A DNA stretch of 5,207 bases. Source: CAYQCN01 sp964415975 (GTDB lineage: Bacteria; Patescibacteriota; Saccharimonadia; QS-5-54-17). How positions within the stretch are numbered: the first letter of the stretch is position 1; the number at the start of each line of letters is the position of its first letter. Shown here piece by piece: positions 1-4,280 of the stretch. The notes below the pieces were generated by a model. That model was not told the origin of the DNA. It worked only from the letters and a program-made list of their open reading frames with translations, and did not search any database. The position numbers and the translations under genes were made by a program. The DNA is taken from contig CAYQCN010000029.1 in assembly GCA_964415975.1 (NCBI GenBank), forward strand, positions 1 through 5,207, read 5' to 3'.

Positions 1-440
1 ACTCGGCGGTCTCTGCCTTCGCCTTTGCTTTCGCTCTCTACCCCTTCGGCCTCGCTGACTACTTTGTGAGCAAGACGACGGTCATATGAGTTCATGGGTT
101 CGAGCTCGTAGTCTTCTCCGCTTTGCTGGACGGTTTCGACATGACGCTGGACGTCGCGTTCGAGGCGTTGGTTGCGCTGGCGTTTGTAGCCGGCGATGTC
201 TACGGTGACGTTGACATCTTCGTAGCCATTGCTCTTCATGGCCATATTGAGGAGATTTTGCATGGCGCGCATGTTTTCACCGTTTTGACCAATGAGGAAG
301 CCGTTCATGTGAGTGGATGGCACATCCAGCATGATGACTGTACCGTCATCGTCTTCCTCGCTAGCCTCTACCAATATATTGGTGCCGAAAAAGGCAATCA
401 GACTCTCTAAAAAATCGGCTGCGAACTCGCGTGCACTCAT
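1..440 (-). CDS. khpB: KH-R3H RNA-binding protein KhpB/Jag (EloR), 3' end cut by window edge
   Basis: This is the RNA-binding protein KhpB, also called Jag or EloR. In Gram-positive bacteria it works with KhpA and affects cell elongation and division through RNA binding. The visible 146 residues hold a KH domain with the GxxG loop as IGQNGENM (residues 49-56), followed by MRAMQNLLN, and a strand VTVDIAGYKRQR near 77-88. An R3H domain follows, with SYDRRLAHK (117-125) giving the R-x-x-x-H signature (R120, H124) and the usual SKGEGRDRRV ending at 137-146. Family proteins stop soon after this point, so only a few residues are missing. The N-terminal Jag_N domain found in Firmicutes is absent; the protein starts almost at the KH domain. 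The ATG at 440 is supported by an AAGGAG site at 447-452, six bases away, lying inside the last yidC codons. It is therefore very likely co-transcribed and translationally coupled with yidC. Confidence 0.94.
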   Translation of the reverse strand, partial: MSAREFAADFLESLIAFFGTNILVEASEEDDDGTVIMLDVPSTHMNGFLIGQNGENMRAMQNLLNMAMKSNGYEDVNVTVDIAGYKRQRNQRLERDVQRHVETVQQSGEDYELEPMNSYDRRLAHKVVSEAEGVESESKGEGRDRR

Positions 441-443
441 AAA

Positions 444-1328
444 CTACTCCTTTTTACCCTTAGATTGCTTGGGTTGGTTTTTGGTTTTGGTGTTTTTGGA
501 GTTGTTTTTAGTGGTGCTTGGTTTGGATTTAGATTGTGGCTTGGTTTTTTGCTCTTTAGGCTTGTCTTCGCTGTCGTCTTGCTTGGTCTTTGAGCCTAGG
601 CCGATAAGTCCTAGCAGGGTTGTTTCGTCTATAAGTATCTTTTGCTGAACGATAGCTACTAAGCTACTTACAGTCCAGTATAGCGCTAGAGCGGCTGGGA
701 ATTGGCTCGCAATACCAACTGTAACAAGTGGTAAGAATTTAATAATATTGCGCTGCATATTTGCCTTATTGTCGTCGCTATCGGTTTTGGCCGGTGACAT
801 TTGTCGGGCTTGTATGTACTGGGCACCACCGGCTAGCACGGCTATGACAAGGCTGGTCTCTGCCATATTGACTAGGCCTAATAAGCTGGGGTCGAAGGCT
901 TCTGGACTAGATATTATGGAGTCTACGGCCGGCAAGCTAGCTATAAAGCCGTAGGCTGTATCACCTACTGTGTCGCCATTGACTATCTCGCGTAAGACGA
1001 AGAAAAGGGTGATGAGGATGGGCATCTGCACCAAGATGATGCCGAAAGGTGCGAATGGGTTGACCTCTTCTTTCTTGAATAGCTCGAGCATCTTCTCGGA
1101 GCGTTTTTGGTGGTCGTCCTTGTATTTCTTATTGATCTTGTCTAGCTTGGGCTGGATTTTGCGCATGGCTTGCTGGTGGCGTACTTGTTTGCGCACTAGT
1201 GGCCACATAAAGAGACGGATGATGATAGTCAGCACGATAACTGACACACCGAAATCGCCACCCGGTATCAAGGCGTATATAGCTAGTAAGATATTGAACA
1301 ACGGTTCAAGCAGGATAGTTCTCAACAT
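444..1328 (-). CDS. yidC: Membrane protein insertase YidC (short, Oxa1-type)
   Basis: YidC inserts and folds membrane proteins, alone or with SecYEG. The 294 residues cover the conserved five-helix core only; the large periplasmic domain of Gram-negative YidC is absent. Visible family marks are the first core helix with its membrane-embedded arginine (TIIIRLFMWPL, R38), a charged cytoplasmic hairpin at about 45-88, NPFAPFGIILVQMPILITLF (90-109), and the last helix pair with FPAALALYWTVSSLVAIVQQ (210-229). No lipobox or cleavable signal is evident at the start MLRTILLEPLFN. The C-terminal tail (about 247-294) is very rich in Lys, Gln, Ser and Asn, as in YidC proteins whose basic tail contacts the ribosome. 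The gene ends 3 bases before khpB. No clear ribosome-binding site precedes its ATG. It must have its own promoter, because the gene to its right is divergently oriented. Confidence 0.97.
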   Translation of the reverse strand: MLRTILLEPLFNILLAIYALIPGGDFGVSVIVLTIIIRLFMWPLVRKQVRHQQAMRKIQPKLDKINKKYKDDHQKRSEKMLELFKKEEVNPFAPFGIILVQMPILITLFFVLREIVNGDTVGDTAYGFIASLPAVDSIISSPEAFDPSLLGLVNMAETSLVIAVLAGGAQYIQARQMSPAKTDSDDNKANMQRNIIKFLPLVTVGIASQFPAALALYWTVSSLVAIVQQKILIDETTLLGLIGLGSKTKQDDSEDKPKEQKTKPQSKSKPSTTKNNSKNTKTKNQPKQSKGKKE

Positions 1329-1419
1329 ACTTTTAATAGTTTACTTATCGGCGCCCCTAAACTCAAATGTATATATGTATAGCAAAAGCTTTTTTGTGTT
1401 AATATGCATCTAAGTTCTT
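1329..1419. promoter_or_regulatory. Divergent promoter region between yidC and the inhibitor-like gene
   Basis: This 91-base gap must drive yidC leftward and the small gene rightward. Rightward, an extended -10 (TG at 1397-1398, one base, TAATAT at 1400-1405) predicts a transcript start near 1412; no good -35 is seen. Leftward, TG-C-TATACA (-10 on the minus strand at 1376-1381) is a weaker candidate. Its -35 would fall on 1399-1404, over the rightward -10, so the two promoters could exclude each other. A perfect 10-base palindrome AAAAGCTTTT (1384-1393) lies between the two -10 boxes and could be an operator. All of this is motif reading only. Confidence 0.45.
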
Positions 1420-1791
1420 ATGCAAGCAAAAGCTACTGATGACAAGCAAAACAACAAGCCACCCTACTGGGTGATAGTAGTATTGGTGCTTTTTGGTGCG
1501 GGTGTGGTCTGGCTTTTTGCATCAGGTCTAGACTTAATGCCGTATAACGACCAAAACGACACAGAAGAGGTTGAGTATACTGAAGACCAAGAACGGGCAA
1601 AGTATATCGGCCTGGAGGAAAATGAGGCACTTGAAAAAGCCGAAGGGGACGGTGTGCCGGCCCGTGTCATAAGACGCGATGGTGAAGATCTGCCAGTAAC
1701 TATGGATTTTATGCCTGATAGACTCAACTTCACGATAGAAGAAGGCGTGGTGCGTGATGTGGTGCGTGATGAGGACATGGGTGGCTACTAG
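1420..1791 (+). CDS. Membrane-anchored protein with an I78/potato-inhibitor-I-like protease inhibitor domain
   Basis: The product has 123 residues. A polar N-terminus with three Lys (1-15) precedes one hydrophobic helix (about 17-37, YWVIVVLVLFGAGVVWLF). An acidic linker (about 42-60) follows, then a compact domain (61-117). The domain starts KYIGLEENEALEKAE and continues with RVIRRDGED and PVTMDFMPDRLNF (92-104). From memory of eglin c, whose loop reads PVTLDLRYNRVRV with the scissile bond after Leu45, the match is residue for residue. It puts Met95 at P1, Asp96 at P1' and Arg101 at the loop-supporting Arg51. Families I13 and I78 inhibit elastase-, chymotrypsin- and subtilisin-type serine proteases. 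The charges suggest an N-in, C-out topology with the domain outside the cell. The 3' end holds a 12-base tandem duplication (VVRDVVRD) where relatives end in a GVV..V..G strand. The start lacks a ribosome-binding site. The gene interrupts rnpA-yidC in the opposite direction. Its target protease is unknown and activity is unproven. Confidence 0.78.
   Translation: MQAKATDDKQNNKPPYWVIVVLVLFGAGVVWLFASGLDLMPYNDQNDTEEVEYTEDQERAKYIGLEENEALEKAEGDGVPARVIRRDGEDLPVTMDFMPDRLNFTIEEGVVRDVVRDEDMGGY
1747..1770 (+). repeat. Perfect 12-base tandem repeat in the inhibitor-like gene
   Basis: GTGGTGCGTGAT occurs twice back to back (1747-1758 and 1759-1770). It is in frame and encodes Val-Val-Arg-Asp twice (residues 110-117). 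The copies are identical at the DNA level, which fits a recent slippage duplication. Confidence 0.95.
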
Positions 1792-1816
1792 CTCGGGTAA
1801 AACCTCCGGGTGCTAG
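1788..1816. other. Imperfect inverted repeat between convergent genes
   Basis: CTAGC (1788-1792, overlapping the TAG stop of the inhibitor-like gene) can pair with GCTAG (1812-1816). A small internal GGT/ACC pairing (1796-1798 with 1802-1804) is also possible. It lies in the 34-base gap between two convergent genes, where a two-way terminator would be expected. No T-run follows in either direction, so it is not a standard intrinsic terminator. Confidence 0.3.
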
Positions 1817-1825
1817 AAGCAAAAA

Positions 1826-2176
1826 CTAACCTGAGTATTTCATTAAGTCGGCGCGATTGAGCGTGGACTGCAACTCTGTTTTTAGTTTGTCGCCTTTAAG
1901 ATTGATGGATGGGTGGCGAGTCAGTATTACTATATCGTGTCCTGGCTTGATGTGTGGCCACATGTCTTGTAAGGCTGCGTAGAAGCGACGTCGAGTTCTG
2001 TTTCTGATGACAGCTCGCTTGTCTATTTTGGTGCTTATAACTACCGCGGCTCGACTGTTTTCGAGCTGATTGGGCATATATTTTAGACTGAAAGAGTTGC
2101 TGTGGGCTATCTTGCCACGATTATGAAGTCTGACAAAATCTTTGTGACGCCTAAGTCTGTATCGCTTGGCAAGCAT
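1826..2176 (-). CDS. rnpA: Ribonuclease P protein component
   Basis: RnpA is the protein subunit that joins the RNase P RNA to cleave the 5' leader from precursor tRNAs. The 116 residues match the usual family length. The N-terminus LAKRYRLRRHKDFVRLHNRG has the conserved DF..V...G pattern (F14). The family signature is visible as ISTKIDKRAVIRNRTRRRF (47-65), with the RNR motif at 58-60 that contacts the catalytic RNA. The central part VILTRHPS and a C-terminal helix follow. The gene lies 10 bases downstream of rpmH in the same direction, the near-universal pairing. Its ATG has no evident ribosome-binding site, so translation may depend on coupling to rpmH. It runs head-on into the rightward gene that ends at 1791. 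Confidence 0.97.
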   Translation of the reverse strand: MLAKRYRLRRHKDFVRLHNRGKIAHSNSFSLKYMPNQLENSRAAVVISTKIDKRAVIRNRTRRRFYAALQDMWPHIKPGHDIVILTRHPSINLKGDKLKTELQSTLNRADLMKYSG

Positions 2177-2186
2177 TATCTAGAGC

Positions 2187-2324
2187 TTACTTGGATAGCT
2201 TTTTTCTGCCTTTAGATCGACGGCGTTTTAATATTTTGCGTCCAGACTTGCTCGACATGCGCTTAAAAAATCCGTGCTCTCGGGCGCGGTGACGTTTCTT
2301 GGGTTGGTAAGTCCGTTTTGGCAT
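2187..2324 (-). CDS. rpmH: 50S ribosomal protein L34
   Basis: L34 is a small, very basic protein of the large ribosomal subunit. This reading frame codes for 45 residues, starting MPKRTYQPKKRHRAREHGF and ending in a run of Lys and Arg, SKGRKKLSK. The N-terminal KRTYQP and the central HGF.KRM..K.GR..LKRRR..GRK..L pattern are the family hallmarks, and the length is typical. The ATG at 2324 is preceded by an AAAGAGGA site (GAGG at 2334-2337), about nine bases away. It is the first gene of the leftward unit with rnpA and is transcribed away from dnaA, the standard arrangement at many bacterial origins. Confidence 0.97.
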   Translation of the reverse strand: MPKRTYQPKKRHRAREHGFFKRMSSKSGRKILKRRRSKGRKKLSK

Positions 2325-2363
2325 AACACGTATCCTCTTTAGAGATTAGTTTTGTGGTTTACT

Positions 2364-2400
2364 TCCATTCATCATAACACACGCTGTTTTGTTGTAGAAT
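2364..2400 (-). promoter_or_regulatory. Probable rpmH-rnpA promoter
   Basis: On the minus strand TATGAT (plus-strand ATCATA, 2371-2376) is a 5/6 match to the -10 consensus. It predicts a transcript start near 2364 and a leader of about 40 bases to the rpmH ATG. The -35 at 17-base spacing is poor (TTCTAC). Confidence 0.45.
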
Positions 2401-2462
2401 TGAATACTTTTTTGGAGCAAAACGACCGGTGGAAAAACAGGTTATTAACGCATGAATGTTAC

Positions 2463-2471
2463 TGGTATAAT
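2463..2471 (+). promoter_or_regulatory. Candidate dnaA promoter P1 (extended -10)
   Basis: TGGTATAAT is a perfect extended -10 (TG, one base, TATAAT at 2466-2471). No convincing -35 is seen. Transcription would start near 2478, right at the DnaA box 2479-2487, leaving a leader of about 160 bases that contains all four good boxes. DnaA could therefore repress its own transcription here. Confidence 0.6.
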
Positions 2472-2478
2472 ATGTTTT

Positions 2479-2487
2479 TTATGCACA
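2479..2487 (+). promoter_or_regulatory. DnaA box TTATGCACA
   Basis: Exact match to TTWTNCACA. It lies at the predicted transcript start of candidate promoter P1. Confidence 0.75.
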
Positions 2488-2499
2488 GTTTGCAATAGT

Positions 2500-2508
2500 T
2501 TTTCCACA
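2500..2508 (+). promoter_or_regulatory. DnaA box TTTTCCACA
   Basis: Exact match to TTWTNCACA. With one more T (2499) it forms the left arm of a perfect 10-base inverted repeat whose right arm is 2533-2542. Confidence 0.75.
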
Positions 2509-2532
2509 CAAACAACAGTAGTAATTTAAAAT

Positions 2533-2541
2533 TGTGGAAAA
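2533..2541 (-). promoter_or_regulatory. DnaA box TTTTCCACA (inverted partner)
   Basis: Plus-strand TGTGGAAAA is an exact match on the minus strand. It faces the box at 2500-2508 across a 24-base spacer rich in A and T. Confidence 0.75.
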
Positions 2542-2576
2542 ATGGTAGGCTGTTTTGGCTATGGGTTTGTTTAGGC

Positions 2577-2585
2577 TGTGGAAAA
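2577..2585 (-). promoter_or_regulatory. DnaA box TTTTCCACA near dnaA
   Basis: Plus-strand TGTGGAAAA, extended to TGTGGAAAAA. It covers the -35 position of candidate promoter P2, so DnaA bound here could block it. Confidence 0.75.
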
Positions 2586-2598
2586 AGCTGTAGTTGGT

Positions 2599-2607
2599 TG
2601 GTATAGT
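2599..2607 (+). promoter_or_regulatory. Candidate dnaA promoter P2 (extended -10)
   Basis: TGGTATAGT has the TG extension and a 5/6 -10 (TATAGT at 2602-2607). Transcription would start near 2614, with a leader of about 26 bases that keeps the ribosome-binding site. It is an alternative or second dnaA promoter. Confidence 0.4.
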
Positions 2608-2627
2608 GAGTTGTAGGTAATGTTTGG

Positions 2628-2634
2628 AGGAGGT
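2628..2634 (+). promoter_or_regulatory. Strong ribosome-binding site of dnaA
   Basis: AGGAGGT, inside GGAGGAGGTG (2626-2635), is a full-strength Shine-Dalgarno sequence five bases before the TTG at 2640. It decides the start codon, because no ATG lies nearby in this frame. Confidence 0.9.
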
Positions 2635-2639
2635 GTTCG

Positions 2640-3968
2640 TTGGCGAACGCAATATGGCAGGCTGTACTTGGTGAGATAGAAGTAAGTATCCCGCGTGCTA
2701 GTTTTGCCACTTGGTTTAAGAACACTACTCTACTTGAGTCAAACGAAAATGAAGTTGTAATCGGTGTGCCGAACGTATTTACAAAGCAACAACTAGAAGA
2801 AAAGTACCGAAGCTTACTGCAAGACACGTTGCAAAAAAACGGTGTCAAAACTCCGCAGATACGGTTTGCAATACACGAAACTGCCACTAAGCCAGAGCCA
2901 AAGCAGCAACAGACCGACTGGAGTGTGAGGCCGACACCAAAGCCTAAGACTATTGAGTCGACCAACCTTAATAGTAAGTATACTTTCGACAACTTCGTGG
3001 TCGGTGGTGGTAATGAGCTGGCTTATGCAGCGGCCCAGGCCATCGCTAAAGATCCGGGTGGTAAGTACAACCCTTTCTTTGTGTATGGAGGTGTGGGGCT
3101 GGGTAAGACCCACCTGATACAGGCTATAGGTAATCAGATAGTTGGCGGCAACCCAGACGCTGAGATAGCCTATATAACTAGCGAGCAGTTTGCTACTGAG
3201 TTTGTAGCTAGCATACTGAAGAAAAAAACATTCTCGGATAAATACCGTAGCGCTGATGTCTTGATAGTAGATGACATGCAGTTTATCGCTGGCAAGGAAA
3301 AGACTGAGGAAGAGTTCTTCCATACCTTCAATGCCCTACACCAAGCCAACAAACAGATAATTATATCTAGTGATAAACCACCTAAATCGATACCAACCCT
3401 GGAGGAGAGGCTTAGAAGTAGATTTGAATGGGGTATGACAGCCGACATACAGCCACCGGATTTTGAGACACGATTAGCCATCATTCAGACCAAAGCCCGT
3501 GACCATCAGACCACCATAACACCTGAAGTTAGTGAATACCTGGCAACTCACACCCAGTCTAATGTCCGTGAATTGGAAGGTAACCTGACAAAAGTACTTG
3601 CTCATTGTGAAATGACCGGCCAGCCGGTATCACTCCAAGTAGTCGAGCAAGTCCTAGGCGGTACTATTAAACGTAAACAAAGGCTGACCGACAAACACAT
3701 CGTTGACAAGACAGCTAAATATTTCAACATCACAACCCATGAACTGACCAGTGCTCGGCGGGAAAAGGCGATATCTGAACCCCGCCAGATTGCCATGTAT
3801 TTATTACGCCAAGAGCTGCATTTGAGCTTCCCGGCTATAGCTAAAGCTGTAGGTCGTAAAGACCACACGACGGCTATGCACTCGGTACAGAAAGTAGAAG
3901 ACGCTATAAATAGAGACTCGTCTATGCGCCAGACCGTGCAGTCGGTCAAGGAGCGAATTTATGCGTAA
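2640..3968 (+). CDS. dnaA: Chromosomal replication initiator protein DnaA
   Basis: DnaA is the AAA+ ATPase that binds DnaA boxes, melts the origin and helps load the replicative helicase. The 442 residues show all four domains. Domain I (1 to about 85) has the conserved Trp6 and SFATWFKNT. A short proline- and lysine-rich linker follows (about 82-112). The AAA+ core starts at YTFDNFVVGGGN with Walker A GGVGLGKTH (150-158), Walker B VLIVDDMQF (207-215), sensor I IIISSD (240-245), the arginine finger in LRSRFEWGM (R261) and sensor II NVRELEGNL (R310). Domain IV (about 346-442) has PRQIAMYL (381-388) and the box-recognising helix DHTTAMHS (408-415). No key residue is missing. Translation starts at TTG with a very strong ribosome-binding site, which fits tight control. 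DnaA boxes flank the gene on both sides. Confidence 0.99.
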   Translation: MANAIWQAVLGEIEVSIPRASFATWFKNTTLLESNENEVVIGVPNVFTKQQLEEKYRSLLQDTLQKNGVKTPQIRFAIHETATKPEPKQQQTDWSVRPTPKPKTIESTNLNSKYTFDNFVVGGGNELAYAAAQAIAKDPGGKYNPFFVYGGVGLGKTHLIQAIGNQIVGGNPDAEIAYITSEQFATEFVASILKKKTFSDKYRSADVLIVDDMQFIAGKEKTEEEFFHTFNALHQANKQIIISSDKPPKSIPTLEERLRSRFEWGMTADIQPPDFETRLAIIQTKARDHQTTITPEVSEYLATHTQSNVRELEGNLTKVLAHCEMTGQPVSLQVVEQVLGGTIKRKQRLTDKHIVDKTAKYFNITTHELTSARREKAISEPRQIAMYLLRQELHLSFPAIAKAVGRKDHTTAMHSVQKVEDAINRDSSMRQTVQSVKERIYA

Positions 3969-3971
3969 ATT

Positions 3972-3999
3972 AGGTTTTAGGTGTGAGGTTTTAGGTGTT
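3972..3999 (+). repeat. Four tandem heptamers AGGTKTK just after dnaA
   Basis: The units AGGTTTT, AGGTGTG, AGGTTTT and AGGTGTT follow one another with no gap, starting four bases after the dnaA stop. Alternate units match best, giving a perfect 13-base direct repeat AGGTTTTAGGTGT (3972-3984 and 3986-3998). GG pairs recur exactly every seven bases (3973, 3980, 3987, 3994). Function unknown; an origin protein-binding array or a two-layer G-quadruplex is possible. Confidence 0.9.
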
Positions 4000-4049
4000 A
4001 GTAATGTGGGGATAAACTATGGAAAAGTTGTGGGTAAAAAACATTATTA

Positions 4050-4058
4050 TGTGCATAA
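4050..4058 (-). promoter_or_regulatory. DnaA box TTATGCACA
   Basis: Plus-strand TGTGCATAA is an exact TTWTNCACA match on the minus strand. It is the last of four minus-strand sites on the left side of the gap. Confidence 0.75.
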
Positions 4059-4204
4059 AATGTGTACGTTTTTGACCAGATACAACCTCTGTAAATATCG
4101 ATTGAACACGCAAAAATTCTACACATTTTCTACTCATGATTTACACACCGCCATCCACACGTGGACCAACTATTTTTCGGCTTGGATTCAGTGTAGAGTA
4201 AGTT

Positions 4205-4213
4205 TTATCCACA
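4205..4213 (+). promoter_or_regulatory. Consensus DnaA box TTATCCACA
   Basis: This is the only site in the window identical to the classical high-affinity box. A weaker copy CTATCCCCA (4214-4222) abuts it in the same direction, and the A+T-rich block follows at once. Confidence 0.85.
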
Positions 4214-4222
4214 CTATCCCCA

Positions 4223-4268
4223 ATACCAATAACAACAATCATTTCTTTAAAAAGAATTTAATATATAA
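4223..4268. other. Probable duplex-unwinding element before dnaN
   Basis: 39 of these 46 bases are A or T, directly downstream of the consensus DnaA box. It includes the inverted repeat TTCTTT-AA-AAAGAA (4243-4256) and TTTAATATATAA. Its position and composition fit the DNA-unwinding element of oriC. It also overlaps the dnaN leader. Confidence 0.55.
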
Positions 4269-4272
4269 AGGA
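4267..4272 (+). promoter_or_regulatory. Ribosome-binding site of dnaN
   Basis: AAAGGA lies eight bases before the ATG at 4281 and supports this start. Confidence 0.8.
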
Positions 4273-4280
4273 CCGACGAC

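Larger units (their letters stand above)
2325..2639. other. Upstream half of oriC: DnaA-box cluster and regulatory gap between rpmH and dnaA
   Basis: This 315-base gap has no gene. It holds four sites that fit TTWTNCACA: plus strand 2479-2487 and 2500-2508, minus strand 2533-2541 and 2577-2585. A one-mismatch site lies at 2428-2436 (minus). Three of the four share a ten-base core TTTTTCCACA instead of the E. coli TTATCCACA. The part around 2441-2500 is A+T-rich. Boxes between divergent rpmH and dnaA are typical of bipartite bacterial origins and of DnaA control of its own gene. Candidate promoters for both directions are listed separately. Confidence 0.85.
3969..4280. other. Downstream half of oriC: gap between dnaA and dnaN
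   Basis: This 312-base gap has no gene. Its left part (4005-4058) has sites on the minus strand: exact at 4050-4058, and one-mismatch at 4007-4015, 4018-4026 and 4029-4037. Its right part (4117-4222) has plus-strand sites: exact at 4205-4213, one-mismatch at 4117-4125 and 4139-4147, and two-mismatch at 4151-4159 and 4214-4222. The two groups point away from each other across a box-free centre (4059-4116). A heptamer array opens the gap and an A+T-rich block closes it. This dense, oriented set next to dnaN is the likely site of strand opening. Confidence 0.88.

Noticed and set aside
123..410. 95-codon rightward open frame inside khpB
   Set aside because: It is antisense to a clear KH-R3H protein and has no family features of its own.
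970..1413. 147-codon rightward open frame antisense to yidC
   Set aside because: yidC on the other strand is certain; this frame has no ribosome-binding site and no recognisable motif.
1788..1816. Intrinsic terminator between the convergent genes
   Set aside because: The five-base stem is interrupted and no T-run follows on either strand, so it is recorded only as an inverted repeat.
2459..2992. 177-codon leftward open frame across the upstream origin gap and the start of dnaA
   Set aside because: It is antisense to a certain dnaA start, is rich in Cys, Ser and Phe as chance frames are, and its 3' end lies in the DnaA-box cluster.
4259..4267. dnaN promoter -10 (TAATAT or TATATA)
   Set aside because: Transcription would begin in or after the dnaN ribosome-binding site, so these A+T bases fit an unwinding element better.
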